Positions 34,385-47,076 of a stretch of 64,000 nucleotides of DNA are shown here, one piece after another. The DNA comes from Hippopus hippopus. Taxonomy: Eukaryota > Mollusca > Bivalvia > Cardiida > Cardiidae. The notes below the pieces were generated by a model. It searched no databases and had not been told where the DNA came from. It saw nothing but the letters and a program-made list of their open reading frames with translations. The stretch spans positions 21,047,558-21,111,557 of the forward strand of contig OX328112.1 of assembly GCA_946811185.2 (NCBI GenBank), in the 5' to 3' direction. Positions within the stretch are counted from its first letter, which is position 1. Each line of letters begins with the position of its first letter. Position numbers and translations under genes: made by a program.

Positions 34385-36111
34385 CACAAATTATCACATT
34401 TCCATGGAAACTCAATTTAAAAACAGCTCTTTATGAAGTGTTTTATTCTTAACCTTGTTATTGAAGAGAGGGATGTTGGTGGTGAAAAGCTGTAGCTCTT
34501 TGACCATGACCTTATCGATTGCTTTAAGTGCCTGACAAAGAATAGCAATTAATCTTTATCTGATGTCAAAGTCGGTATCATAACATAGGATGCAATAAAA
34601 TTTATTTTAGCGGCCATAATCATTAGGCAGTTTCCTGTACTTCGCGAACATCATTTTGGATTAAAAAAGTTGTTTGTATTCAACAGCCCTTGCCCTAAGA
34701 GGTTAGGTTTGATTGTTGCCCATATATACAGCGTAAGACAGGGAAAGACAAATTTACTTTTATAAGCATATTTTACTGAGGATAGACTCAAAATATGTTG
34801 AGAAAAATATATTGATATTTTAAACAAATGTGTAAACTGTTGAAAACTTAAATATTTTTGTACTTTTATTATTTAGCGCTTAGAACATAGGCTAAAGCAA
34901 GCGAAAAAGATTGATATTTAGATAAGTTAATTTCAAAGAGCTACATGTGTCCTCTTAATACATTAACATGTGTTATTTAACAATTAGTATGTGTCAGTGT
35001 TGAGGGTAATATTATTTCTTGTTCAGTTGTGTTGGGTTTAATATACAGTTTAGCATATTGCGATAGCATCGTATTCAAGATGCCTGCCTTTTAAAACCTT
35101 TATAAAAATATTTGTGTATTGTGGTCTGAGACTTGGGAAAACCATGATTGAGCCATGACAGTTTTTATCTAATAACTCTTAAACATTTTCCATTGTGAAA
35201 AATGTATAATTTCGGTCTACTGGTCCTTTTTTGAGGATCGTTTTGGTCGCCTGATTTTGATAAGCTACCAAGGCATTCATAAGGGTTTGTTGCTATCCGA
35301 ATCTAGGAGCATACATGATAGTTTCCATTTTCGAAACAGGAATCCCTTGGTGCAAGATCTAGGATATAAAGTGGATGTGGTAGCACAGTAAATCTATTTA
35401 ACTTCAAAATCTGTATTACAGTTCTGTAAGCTGTATCAAAAGTTTAATAATGGACATGAATACATCATAGAAATTACATAGTCTCGTTACACAGAACTTT
35501 TTAACATTCCTCTGGGAAATGTGGAATGATGTTACTCATTTAGAAGGTGTTCATTATATTTTGAAATCTGTATACTTTGTGTTAAGTCCTGTAATCCAAC
35601 CTTGTTTATAAAATCCTGAAAATACTAAATGTCATGTATGTGTGTATGTTTTTACTTTTTCTAACCATCTGCAGGCAACTTGTTTCGTCTTGCACCAAAC
35701 ACTTTTTGAAAGCTTACTGGTAAACAGAGAAATTGCAAGTTACATGAAGTTTCTCTTTTTGCCACAATGTTTTCACATGAATTGCTGTTGTTTTGAATGG
35801 CTTGCATACTTGAACAAAAGATTGAATGGAACTGCATTGAATTATTTGTATTTTAGTTGGTTGTTTTTCGAAGCTGTCTGTAAGTTGTGAATTTGTCTCA
35901 GGATGCAGTTAGTTGATGATGGATATTTTCCCAAACAACTGTTATAGGTATTTTTAACGAATCATATATTATTCTTTTCTGTGATGAAATGTAAACTATT
36001 AATTTTTGGGAAGAATTAAGTTTTAGACCTTTCGTTTTTATCTTTTTCCTATATATACCTATAGTTTAAACAAGAATTGTTTGATATAATTAACAACGTT
36101 GATTTACAAAG

Positions 36112-36186
36112 ATGTCCCTGGGAAAGCAGAGAAAGATGAAAAAACAATGGAGAAGGACAAGAAAGAAAAGACAAAGGAGAAAACTG
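36112..36186 (+). CDS. KIAA2012: KIAA2012-like, exon 14 (75 nt)
   Basis: 25 codons, phase 1 to 1, acceptor TTACAAAG at 36111, donor GTGAGG at 36187. The peptide is almost wholly Lys/Glu/Asp (AEKDEKTMEKDKKEKTKEKT). It has the same length and phase as exons 13 and 17 and ends in the same KTG/TTG-like tail as exon 13. Confidence 0.68.
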
Positions 36187-37522
36187 GTGAGGCAGAGTGG
36201 TTATCACGTTTTTACTTATGGCAGTTTAATTGGTCAATGCACAGTTTTTGCACATTATTGTAAAGAAACAGAAATATATATGTCAGTTATTTCTAATACA
36301 TGTCGCTGTAATTCTTTTTTAGATTTTACAAGAGAGTGAACAGTCAGACTTCGGAATAATGTTTAAGCAATTTTCATGTTGTTAACTGTAAAACTGGATT
36401 ACCTTGTAAAAGTTTGAAAACTCTTGGTAATCTTTTCGTGTTGTAGTTTAAACAGAAATTATAAATTATTGTTCTGTACTTTGACTGTTGAAAACTTTAG
36501 TTTCTACTCACTACCTATAACTCCAAGCTGTGGTTTATTTTTGAAAGATAAGTTCTACAGACAATGCTTTGCATTACATCTGTTGTAATCTTGTGAAGTC
36601 ATTTTACTAAAAAAGTTTGTGAAACAAATAAAATGTCCATGACCAATATTCACTGTTAAGTTTGCAATATTGTAGGAGATATGTATATCACTTTCTCATT
36701 TGTTTGATAAATTGTGTTACCACTTTGGTAACAGACTTTTTGGCGTAACATACAATTATACCTTTGTTGGCTGTCATTTGCATTAAGCAACCACATGCAT
36801 ACAACGGCCATCATTTAAAGCGTCCCTATCCTAACCAAGAAAACAAATGAGATTGTGTCAAACAGTTATCTGCTGTATCGTGTGAATTTATTTTGTTTCT
36901 TGTTAAGATAAAATGGAGGGTTCGACTATTAAAAGACAACCTAAAGTACGAGTATTACTAAAAATGGACAAACTGGATTTGAATGTTTGTCAGGGAATAA
37001 GTTCAAGCTTAGGCAAAAAGATTAGAAATCATTGGTATTCATTGTCCTCCTCCTTACATATAATTGGAATAGCATTACAACTGGTCCGTCTATGAGGTAA
37101 AATGTAACAAGTGGCTAACTGGCCCAAATCAGTCCAGGAAAGACAAGTATCATGAAGTTACATAATCAAAGTAGTGTTGATATATCTATTCACCAAGGAA
37201 ACATATTAAGACAAAATGCAACAACCTTCTAACAAACGAAATAATTATTTTAAAAAGGTTTAAGATTCTACAATTTTGGAGGAAGTATCCTGTTATAATT
37301 ATGCATTTACACCTTGGTTCTTTTGTTGTTTTGATGGTGCTCCAACTGTTTGAAAGCTCATGCACACACAGATTATGTGGGTTTCTTGGCACATTTTTAT
37401 TGTACACAGACTGAAGACATTATGGTTATAATTGCAGGGACAGTTGTGTAGTAATGCTGTTTTTGTGGTTCTGTATTTTTTGCAACAATTTTCAGCTGAT
37501 ACGGGTAGATTTTACACATCTA

Positions 37523-38397
37523 TGTTTTAGCTCACCGGAGGCTAAAGTGGTCAAGGTGAGCTTTTGTGATCGTGCTGTGTTCGTCGTGCATCTGCGTTGT
37601 GCGTCGTGCGTCGTCCGGGCGTCGGCAATTACCTTGTATGCACTCTTAAGGCCATATTTTCATTCCGATACTCAAGAGCTTTTGTCAGAATGTTTGTCTT
37701 GATAAAATCTCGGACAATTTTGATATTGGGTCATGTCAAGTCAAAAAGTAGGTCACTGGACCAAATCTTCGATAAAGCTTGTGTGCACCCTAGAGGCCAC
37801 ATTTTCAGCCAAATGCTAATGAAACTCCGTCAGAATGTTTATCTTGCTAATATACAAGTACGAAATGTGGTCACGTCGAGTCAAAACAAGGTCACTGGGC
37901 CAAACCTTAGAAAAACCTTGTGTGTACTGTATTGTCAGAATGTTTGTCTTGATTTTATCTCATAACAGTTTGAAATTAGATCAAGGCTGGTCAAACAGTG
38001 GGTCACTAGGCCAAATCTTAGTAAAACCGTGTGTGTACTCCACCGGCATCATTTCCAGTACGATACTCAAGAAACTTGGTCAGAATGTCTATGTTGATGT
38101 TATCTCTGACAAGTTTGAAATTGGGTCACGTCAGACCAAAAAGTAGGTCACCGGGCCAAATCTTAGTAAAACCTTGTGCGCACTTTGGAGGCCACATTTT
38201 TAGCCCAATACTCACGAAACGCCGTCAAAATGTTTTTCTTGATGATATCTCTGACACGTTCAAAAATAGGTCAAGTTGGTCTAAAAGTAGGTCACACATG
38301 TGTTTTACATTATTACGACCAGGATCGCTTCAGTTTTGTCTATCCTAGATGGCTTTACTTAGGTTAGCGCTTCAGGGTCAATGGCCCTATTGTTTCA
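37523..38397 (+). repeat. Tandem-unit element, about 145-bp period
   Basis: Starts TTTTAGCTCACCGGAGGC and GGTCAAGGTGAGCTTTTGTG, then a GTCGTGCGTCGTCC run, then units marked by ACCTTGTGTGCAC-like words at 37631, 37776, 37915, 38026 and 38171. Ends AGGGTCAATGGCCCTATTG. The open frames here are by-products of the repeat. Confidence 0.7.
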
Positions 38398-39082
38398 TTT
38401 AACCCCTACAAAAGAATCATTTTTGGGGCTAGTGGAATCAGCTTGTACATTTGTCTGACATTTGTCTAACACTCTATTTGTGTCAAGGATTTCCTTAGCG
38501 ATGCAGTTATTGAATTGAAAATTTATTGATGTGCAGGATATGATTTTTAGATGTCTGCCTTTAAGCAGTGACGAATTATATTGTCAGTAATTTCAGTAAT
38601 CATGTATCTAATTCACATTATGGTTGAGCATGTATCATCGCTTGGAGGGGATATTACCTATCTTTTTTTGATAAGTGTAGTTTTTTTTTTTTTTTTTTTT
38701 TTTAAACAATTAACTTAATTCTCAAACAAGACCAAATGGGGTACGTGAAAATGTAAGCTATCATAATTTAGGCTATTACCCGACCACATGCCATTATAGA
38801 CACAACCAAACCATCGCCAGTAACACAGGCGAGAATTAATGAATAAAAAGTAAAATGTTTTCTTGAATGGCATTGAAAAGAGAATTCTTATTAACAAACA
38901 TTTGCTCCTCTTTTAAGAAAGATTTCAAATGCTGCCTATCTTAATGGTGTATAAAAAAAAGTCTTCATGGTGATAAGTTTATTTGACCACAAAAGGATAA
39001 TTTGCTGTGTAAATAAAGCAGTTTAACCAGAAGTTAAACAGAGATGAGAAATATTTGTGGGTTTGACGTGTTTTTCACTGAA

Positions 39083-39308
39083 ACTCTTAACAAGAGGACA
39101 AAGTTTTAGACCTGTCCATAATGACAGCATTTGCAGAAAACAAATTGCATTGGCTCAATTGATGGAAGTAGTTTTTGATAATTTAAAAAACATTTTGGGA
39201 AAAGGAGAAAATGCTGGTTGCCAGAATTTTCTATTTTTCCCAAAATGTTTTCAAAAGCCGTTTTTCTGAGGGACATCAAAACACTGGATTGCTTGATAAA
39301 TAGTTAAC
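39083..39308 (+). mobile_element. Family A MITE
   Basis: AGTTTTAGACCTGTCC, AGCATTTGCAGAAAACAAA, GCTCAATTGATGGAAG, hairpin GGAGAAAATGCTGG / CCAGAATTTTC, end GATTGCTTGATAAATAG before TTAA. Confidence 0.65.
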
Positions 39309-39680
39309 GTTTGTCATGGGTACCCATTCGATTAATCTTATCAACACAATTACAAGGAATATCCACCACAAAGGTTTTAGTTAAGAAATCGTTCTTTGAA
39401 AGTTTTATAAACTCGCACTTATCTATACCTGTTTTAGCAATTTTATTTTTTGTTTCAGTATCAATATGTTAAATCTTTGTAGTTCCAAGACATTTTTTTA
39501 TTCAATCCTAATTTATTTATACTAGTGCAACCCATGCTTGTTTATTTTTTTCAAGACATAAAGTATATAATGATTATTTCAGTGATAAATTTGAAAACCT
39601 TTTTCAAAGTGGCAAGCAAGGAAACGAAGATTAATGTTTCCATGTACTTATTTTCTTTGTTTTTGTTATGCCTTGTTTAG

Positions 39681-39752
39681 AAATTAAGAAATCAGCTGTT
39701 TCACAAGGATCCAAACAGTCTAAATCATCAAGAGAGAAGTCAAATGACAAAG
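39681..39752 (+). CDS. KIAA2012: KIAA2012-like, exon 15 (72 nt)
   Basis: 24 codons, phase 1 to 1, acceptor TTGTTTAG at 39680, donor GTATAT at 39753. It encodes a Ser/Lys-rich peptide (EIKKSAVSQGSKQSKSSREK). Skipping it would not disturb the frame. Confidence 0.7.
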
Positions 39753-40766
39753 GTATATTGAGGGTTTTGCATTAAGTTTGCATGTTATCACTGTTTGAAA
39801 CCCAATGCAACACCAGAAGTTCCCTAACATGGTTATTTCTTACACATTTATTTCATTTATTTACTTTCCCAGCCATTTGGAATATATATAGCTTTATGTT
39901 TCCTTTGTGGAATAAAAAAAATCCCTTTCCCTTAACGTATTAACTCCTGAAAGAAAATTAAAACAGACAACTTTGAAGGGATTCTCAAAATATGAAAACC
40001 GTCCTGTATTTTGTCTGATGTGTGAATGTTTTTAAAACTACTGTTGCATGTCCTGGTGGAGAGTAATGTCGTCTTTTGACAGAATGTTTTCATGTTGGTG
40101 AGTTGCAAGACCAGAAAAGTTGTCTGCTCGATTTTTACAGCTATTTGATACAATGTTATGTTTTTGATAGAGTGAAAGAGTTTTGCATCCCTTACTATTC
40201 GTAATCCACTGACATTCAGATACCCAGAACATTGATAAAAATATCATACAAAAAAATTGCTTTACAGTTCGAACTATGGTCTTATCCCACACAGAAAGCC
40301 AGATGGATATTGTAATGTGGGATTGTCTGTCCATCTGTCTGGCTATCTCGTCCATTCGACTTTTTTCTGTAGAAATGTTTGCCCACTGGAGGGGGATATC
40401 CAATCAACGCAGTGACTGGTTCTATTTGTAGCCCTAAATACACATTTATGGTTTGGAGATCTTTTTTCATGTTTAGAGGAATGTTACCATAACTTATTCT
40501 GTCCAATTGATAATGCTTCATGGAAGTAACTATCCTCGAGTTTGTGCAAAAATGGGCTATGTGAAATGTTTTTAATTGCAGTGAGTTGTATGTTTGTTTA
40601 GGTTACAAAAGATTACATGCTTACTGACGTTCTTGTATGATTATATCAATTATACCAACATATTCGGTATCATAAAATTCTGTAATTGAAATAGCAAATG
40701 TTATACATGTAAATAAAGTAATATTTAAGGTTTGTATTAATTATAAATGAATCCGGGTTTATTTAG
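39753..40766 (+). other. Intron 15
   Basis: About 1 kb. A short CTGTCCATCTGTCTGG patch near 40326 resembles part of the tandem-unit elements. No other feature recognised. Confidence 0.45.
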
Positions 40767-40961
40767 TAGTAAGGAAAGCAAAGACACCAAAGAGGAAAGA
40801 AAGGCCAAAACCAGAAATACCCCAAACTCTGGCCACAGAGCCAACAAAAGACAAGGAACCGCCAAAAGAAGAGAAGAAGAAAGTGCCAACTCCAGTAAAG
40901 ACAGAGTCCAAAGACATTGAGCCAAATGTTGTTAAGGAGAAAGAACCACCACTGCAAGATG
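40767..40961 (+). CDS. KIAA2012: KIAA2012-like, exon 16
   Basis: 65 codons, phase 1 to 1, acceptor TTATTTAG at 40766, donor GTGAGA at 40962. Strongly Lys/Pro/Glu-rich (KTPKRKERPKPEIPQTL, KEPPKEEKKKVPTPVKTE), a PEVK-like, extended and probably disordered segment that resembles exon 18. The + strand frame has no ATG near its start, so a reader relying on long ATG-initiated open frames would miss it. Confidence 0.76.
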
Positions 40962-41320
40962 GTGAGACATGCACAGGAGTTCGGCCCATGCAGGAATAAA
41001 ATTCAGCAGCACTGGACAATTGATTGAAACCTTTTGTTTGTATTGAAGTGTTCACCAGCACATATAATAAACCTCGTACACGTGGTTGACCAAGAATATA
41101 ACGTTGTGTTCAGATATATAAAAGGGGTGGATTCATGAGAAAAGATATTTGTTAAGTTGTCCATTTGTTATTTGGCAGATACAAACAACTGACTTCATTA
41201 ACTTTACATTTAATTTCAGGACTCTTGGTTGGTTTTTTGGAACTTTGAGGATGAAAATCCTTTTCGTCGATTCTTGCACTATAACTATATGGCTCATAAC
41301 AATATTTTTCTCTCTTCTAG
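40962..41320 (+). other. Intron 16
   Basis: 359 bp. Nothing recognised apart from the polypyrimidine tract before exon 17. Confidence 0.55.
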
Positions 41321-41395
41321 CTGGTCCAATCGACCATACAAAAGAGAACACAAAAATATACCCTGGTTTGCCCCCTACCCTTCCAGCTCAACCAC
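41321..41395 (+). CDS. KIAA2012: KIAA2012-like, exon 17 (75 nt)
   Basis: 25 codons, phase 1 to 1, good acceptor TCTTCTAG at 41320, donor GTAAGA at 41396. It encodes AGPIDHTKENTKIYPGLPPT and a short LPAQP tail. It is less charged than its neighbours and has the same length and phase as exons 13 and 14. Confidence 0.72.
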
Positions 41396-43208
41396 GTAAG
41401 ATGAATAAATCCTATCCATAGCATGTCATGTATTTAAACGGATATCCCTTAGAACTTAAACCTTTTTATACACAGTAAATTTGTAACCACTGTATCAATT
41501 TTTACCCCTCACGGACTCTCTGTTTGTGCTGCAGCAAAACTTGACAACAAAATGGCAAAAGAGAAATTGCTGGTAAAGAGATGTTTCTTATTTGGCCACT
41601 ATGTTTTCCACATACTAAACTGTTAAAGTTTGACATATATTGATCATCAATATTTTTCAGTAATGTTTTCAAAGTAGTATAAAGTTTGCTACACGTGGTA
41701 ATGAGTGAAATCATACATATGAAATTTAAATTAATTCATAAGTTCATATGGCTTTGAAAATCAAAATGCATTTGATACCTGTTACATATATTTAAGTAGC
41801 AAGAACTTAGTTTTGATCAAATACAAAGATATTCCTAGAAGATTTGGGGTTTTATCTTCAAAAGCTTAAAAAAATAACTATGATCCATATGGTTAGCCAA
41901 TAGTAAGGTAGAAAATTGAAAATTCAAGTTGAATATTTTCCACATACCAGAGGGTCAATCTACGGTCAGATTGTGTATTTAGTGCAGTCTTGCCTTACGT
42001 ATTTTGTCTAAAATATTGACAAGATTTTTCCTTTTTATAAAAAGAGTTAGCCATAATCTCAATGCAAATGAAACTTAAACAAAAATGTTCACAATGTTGC
42101 CATCATTCAGTGCAAATTTACTGTGGAATTTACCTAGTTTAACCGTAGTTGATTTCTGTATGTTTTTTCTCTTTGTGTAGACATGTATATATTGCGTGCA
42201 TAGACTTAAGCTTGATTTTCCAAGTCTGCTTTTAAGTTAAGTAACATTACTTTCTTTGCAATCTGTTATCTTGAAAAATCATTATAAACTTATTTTGTGC
42301 TCTTATCATGAGATTTGTTGCCTTTGTGTCCAGGGAATCACTCTTCACTAATCATTCTAAATAACATACTAATTATCATTCTGAATAATGAAAGGAAACT
42401 AATTTCTGATGGGCTATAGGATTTGGTTAAGTTGGTCAGACATTTTGTTATTTTCTCAATTTAGAACGAAATTTTTGTGCATTATAAAATGGTCTGTGGT
42501 TCAATCACTACTGGTCGAATTGTGTTTGGGCAACGTATCTTTCTGCAGCTCTGGTATCATAAGATGTCGCTGTGAGCACAATTAGGTAGACTGCTGCAGC
42601 AACATGACTGTACCTCTGTAAAAAATGATGTTCATCCAGATATGTCCTCAGGGTCATTAAAAATTCGGATTCTTTGGTAAAGGATTCAGATATTGAATCT
42701 TTTACTTTTATTTTGAATTAATGACTCACACCTTTTCATTTTCTTCGATCAAGAAAAGTTTAATTTCCTCTGTACTCGTCGCTAGAATGCTATTGATTTT
42801 GCAAACTGGATCAACGTTCTTTTTTATGCATTCTTTACGTAGTAGAATTATGCAGGCTTTTAAATATATTCATACTCTATGTTTCCCATTTCGTTTTATG
42901 ATATGTGAGATCACAATAGGGCTTGAGACCGTAGGGTTGCTGGTTTGTTTTGGTCGTTTTCACACTAGGGTCACATGATTTCGTAACAGGTACTGGAAAA
43001 AAAATCAAGAGCCTTTTTGTAATAGGATCATTTGGCCTGCAAGGTTGATATTTTATATGTATCAGTACTTATCTTGTGATCCTTGAACAGGTTCTTTTTG
43101 AGAATAATATCTTTGGCTTAATATGGCTATGCCTGTTGTGTCATTTACTTCGCAAAATTTCAAAGACCTTCCTGTCTTGAACCACAGGGCCAAATGCTCA
43201 AACATTTT

Positions 43209-44505
43209 ATTAGCTTACCTGATCACGGTGTGTTCAAGGTGAGCCTTTGTAATCGTGCCCAGTCTGTCGTGCGTCGTCAGTCGTCCGTCGTCTTGGCGTC
43301 AACATTTACTTTGTGTGCACTCTAGAGTCCAGATTTTCAGTCAGTTACTCATGAAACTTGGTCAGGATGTTTGTCTTGATAATATCTCAGACAAGTTCGA
43401 AATCGGGTCACCTCGGGTCAAGAAGTAGGTCATAGGGTCAAATCTTAGAAAAATCTTGTGTGCACTCTAGAAGCCAGATTTCCAGCCCAATACTCTTGAA
43501 ACTTGGTCAGGGTCTTTGTCTTTATGATATCTCGGATCTGAATGAAAATGGGTCATATGGGGGTCAAAAAATAGGTCACAGGGCTAAATCTTTTAAAAAG
43601 GTTGTGTGCACTCTATAGGCCACATTTTCGGCCTGATGCTCTTGAAAATTGGATAGAATGTTTGTCTTTATGATAGCTCGGATAAGTGTTAAATTGGGTT
43701 ATATCGAGTGAAAAAGTAGGTCGCAGGGCTAAATATTAGAAAAAGCATGCGTGCTCTCCAGAGGAAACATTTTCAGCCTGATACTCTTGAAACTTGGTCA
43801 GACTGTTTGTGAAGCTGATATCTCACACAATTTGAAATTTGGTCACTTCGGGTCTAGAAGTAGGCAACAGGGTCAAGTCTAAGAAAAACCGTATGTGCAC
43901 TCTAAAGAGCACATTTTCTGCCTGATATTCATTAAACTCAGATTGTTTGTCTTGAAGATATCTAAGACAAGTTTGAAACTGGGTCTTGTTGGGTCAAAAA
44001 GTAGGTCACAGAGCCAAATCTTAGAAAAACCTTGTGTGTAGTCTAGAGGCCATAATTTTAGCCTGATTCTCATGGAACTTGGTCAGAATGTCCGTTCAAA
44101 AAGTAGGTCACTGGGCTAAATGTGAGAAAACCTTGTTTGCACTTTAGAGGCCACATTTTCAGCCTGATGCTTATGAAACTGTCAGAAAGGTTTTCTTTCT
44201 GAAATTTCAGACAAGGTTGAAATTGAGTCACAACCGAGCAAAAAGTAGGTTACTGGGCCAAATCCTAGAAAAAACTTGTGTGCAGTCTACAGACCAAATT
44301 TTCAGTCTGATACTCATGAAACATTATCAGAATGTTTGTCCTGATGATATATCTGACAAGTTCAAAAGTAGGTCAAGTTTGTGAAAAAGTAGGTCACTTA
44401 CACGCATGCGTTTTACATCAATAAAACCAGGATTTCTTCAGCTTTATTAACCATAGTTGACTTTTCTCAAGTGAGCACTTTAGGGCTAATGGCCATCTTG
44501 TATTT
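43209..44505 (+). repeat. Tandem-unit element, eight about 144-bp units
   Basis: Starts TTAGCTTACCTGATCACGGTG, with GTGAGCCTTTG and GTCGTGCGTCGTCAGTCGTCC. Units are marked by GTGTGCACTCTAGAG-like words at 43313, 43458, 43604, 43749, 43893, 44034, 44135 and 44278. The seventh unit is shortened to about 100 bp. Ends AGGGCTAATGGCCATCTTG. Same family as 37.5 kb. Confidence 0.75.
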
Positions 44506-45229
44506 AGTATTATCAAATAGCTTTTTATCAAAACTGTGCTTATTTTGTCCTATAGGTTACAGATAGCCTATTCAGAGGGTCATATGTCTCCTCCCCAATT
44601 TGCGTGTATGCTTGTATTGTACTTGTTGACTCAGATGAGAGATATAGGACTGTCATGGCCTTCTTGTCATTATTAATTTATGTAGCTGAGTGTCAGTCTT
44701 CCTGCATTGGCTCCAAACATATCTGTATATATCTTTCTTTTCTTATTTCATCATCTTTTACAATGTTACATATATAGGTCAGCTTTATGTATTTCTGCAT
44801 GTTGACTTTATCTGTTGCCATAGCTTTTTCATGTCATGAAAATTATTTCCTTCTTTGTGATTAGCTCTACTGATAGGATAAGGTCTCAAAAATAGAAAAT
44901 ACACCTTTTTGTCATTGTATAATTTTGTTTCAAAAAGTTATTTCCTAGAAACATGAAATCATAAATTTTAAAAAAAGAAGAAGGAGAAAGCAAGAGAGAG
45001 AAAGAGTGCGTAAATAATATATCTGCGAGCATAGGTTTCATCGAAAGAATTGATAAACATACTTAGAAGTATTTAGATCAAAGCTTGAACTAATAACCAG
45101 ACAGCAAAGGTTTTGACTAGCCTGTAGTCCAAACATTTTTAAACGACAAATCAGATGTGGTTTAAATGATAAGATATGTCAATTAAATGATAGACCGCAT
45201 TGAGTGGAAAGAAGAACCTGCAGGTGAAA

Positions 45230-45322
45230 AGCATTTCTGTTTTTCCAACAGTGTTTTCTAAAGCCTGTTTTCTAAACCCTTCCTCATCAGGGTCATAAAA
45301 GCATAGGATTGTTTGGTAAAGG
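45230..45322 (+). mobile_element. Family A MITE, right part
   Basis: AAGCATTTCTGTTTTTCC, AACAGTGTTTTCTAAAGCC, CATCAGGGTCATAAAAGC and the end GGATTGTTTGGTAAAGG. CTAAAGCCTGTTTTCTAAACCC is a small local duplication. Confidence 0.5.
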
Positions 45323-45556
45323 TCTGATAAAGTACATAACTTTAAACAACACCAATTAAAATTGTGCAGTAGACAGCTTTAAAAAAGGAGCAGTTGATTG
45401 TGACAAGCAATTATTCCTTTTCCCAAATATGACAAGCATTTTCGTCGTTTCCTGAAATGTTTTTCATACAATTTGAAAAAATATCCTTTCCCCAAAATTT
45501 TGGTAATTTGTGTAGTAGGGACAAAACTGATAAAGTTTCCATATACATGGTTTTAG

Positions 45557-45783
45557 GTAAACCAAAGGCTAAGCCTAAAGCTCCTTTGAAACCAGCCAAA
45601 AAGCCAAAGAAAGGTAAAGGGAAGGGCAAAAAGAAGGAAGAAGAAGTAGCTCCTGAACCGGAGACAGCAATAGAGGCCACATCGCCTGTCAAAGAACCAA
45701 CTCCAGAGCCAGTTGCCCCACCTGAACCACCCAAAGAACCCACGCCGCCACCACCAGAATCTGAACCTTCCCCGGAGCCTGAG
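45557..45783 (+). CDS. KIAA2012: KIAA2012-like, exon 18 (Lys/Pro/Glu-rich)
   Basis: Starts phase 1 after TTTTAG at 45556 and ends phase 0 before GTAAAA at 45784, about 76 codons. A Lys/Gly-rich head (KKPKKGKGKGKKKEEE) passes into Pro/Glu repeats of the type PTPEPVAPPEPPKEPTPP. This is typical of an extended disordered linker. No domain is visible. Confidence 0.8.
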
Positions 45784-46532
45784 GTAAAAATATTGGTAAA
45801 ACCCGTAAATTAACCTGTAAACAGGTGGACATCTGCCTTTCGCAAGCACATCTTTTCAATTGTGCCTAAGCTTCTCCCTTAATACCAGTTGTAACTTCAT
45901 AATGCCACTGACTGATTTCAGCTGAACAAAAGGCTGGTATAATTTACATAAAAGGAAATAATTAATGGAAAAGCAATTCTGTCAAAATAGACATTTTCCT
46001 TACCTTTAAAAGGTTTTCCTATATGAAATGTTTCGCTCTTTTTTTTTTTGACTGAAATGCAATAAATTCTTCAGGGGGCCCTGTTTACCTACCATTCTTA
46101 ATTTAATTCTAATTCTAAAAAAAGCACTACATATAAATGTGGTTACTACCACATAGCTTGATTCTTCCTAAAAAAAACCAACACAAAGATTATTTTAGGC
46201 AAAGCTTAGGAGCTGGTCGTTCTTAAATAAAATCACATATTGAAAGTTTTGCAGGGAGAGTCGATTAAAACGCACCACTCAAAATCCAAGACATAAAACC
46301 GTGCTCATGTGGTAATCTGTATAAGCTGCTGTAAATTCTTTGTCCAATCGTGGTCAGTCTGTTGAAAACTAAAATTATATGTATGGAATGGCAACCATAA
46401 ATTATGTAACCAGTGCTCTGTAGTCCAATTAGATGGCTATTCTTAGAATGTAGAATTATGATTAAATCTAGAATGGTTGGCGAAGACATTCCTAGTTCTC
46501 ATGTTCGTGATAACATCCACCATCTATTTCAG
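45784..46532 (+). other. Intron 18
   Basis: 749 bp, AT-rich. Nothing recognised. Confidence 0.5.
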
Positions 46533-46673
46533 TACGAATCCCCTAAACCAGAGGAGTCGGAGGATGAGGGAGAATATATCATTGTCAGGGACCAGTCTTT
46601 CTCGCCAGAACCAGAGTCTGTGACTCGTGCAAACGTCACTACGTCTCCCGAGGAGGAACCTGAAGAGGAACAG
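46533..46673 (+). CDS. KIAA2012: KIAA2012-like, exon 19
   Basis: 47 codons, phase 0 to 0, acceptor CTATTTCAG at 46532, donor GTAAGG at 46674. The acidic Pro/Glu character of exon 18 continues (SPKPEESEDEGEYIIVRDQS, TTSPEEEPEEEQ). A short hydrophobic YIIV patch sits in the middle. Confidence 0.78.
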
Positions 46674-46979
46674 GTAAGGGACATAATTCTGCTTGCGCAA
46701 CCACCACTAAACCCTTACAATGCTGAATTAAGCAAGTCATTACCTCCAGCAGACAGCGATTTTCGTCATGCCGCTGACTACTTTTATAAACATTGTTGCA
46801 AAAAAGAAAGTTCTCATATATGACTAAATTTTTCTTTTGCCTCAATATTTTCACATGTATCAGACCTTAACTCTTAACTTGTTAAATAAATGAAATGAAT
46901 CTTTTTAGCCAATGGTAAAATACTTACATTCAGGTATTTCGAAGGGATTTTTTAAGGAAAAAATATATCCTTATTGAAC

Positions 46980-47076
46980 AGTGTAGATCCAAGATCAGAC
47001 TGCGCGTTCTGTGCAGGCTGATCTTGATCTATACTGTCCGCAAACGGTCCTTGAGTCGCACTTAGCAGCATAAGGG
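46980..47076. mobile_element. Family B element
   Basis: GTGTAGATCCAAGATCAGAC, GCAGGCTGATCTTGATCTA and the end GCACTTAGCAGCATAAGGG before TTAA at 47077-47080. Confidence 0.6.

Larger units (their letters stand above)
32728..36111 (+). other. Intron 13
   Basis: 3.4 kb. A decayed mariner relic on the minus strand (about 32945-33800) and a double poly-T tract at 34339-34384. Nothing recognised in 34400-36100 except a weak family A-like hairpin near 35690-35790. Confidence 0.5.
36187..39680 (+). other. Intron 14
   Basis: 3.5 kb. A tandem-unit element at 37523-38397, a poly-T run at 38680-38702 and a family A copy at 39083-39308. 36190-37520 is AT-rich with nothing recognised. Confidence 0.5.
41396..45556 (+). 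other. Intron 17
   Basis: 4.2 kb. A degenerate family A hairpin near 41510-41640, a long 144-bp tandem element (43209-44505) and a family A end at about 45230-45322. Nothing recognised in 41650-43200. Confidence 0.5.

Noticed and set aside
36909..36951. Possible cassette exon (DKMEGSTIKRQPK) after a TTAAG
   Set aside because: The acceptor is fair, but the only usable GT leaves the wrong phase for exon 15.
37597..38348. Three overlapping long open frames
   Set aside because: They are by-products of the 145-bp tandem units, whose period keeps or shifts frames by chance.
40737..41061. Hydrophobic, Leu/Phe/Trp-rich minus-strand frames that resemble membrane proteins
   Set aside because: Shadows of the Lys/Glu/Pro-rich exon 16. 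The apparent membrane segments come from reverse-complemented Lys and Glu codons.
45411..45849. Gly/Ser- and Arg/Phe-rich open frames on the minus strand
   Set aside because: Shadows of the Lys/Pro/Glu-rich exon 18 on the other strand.
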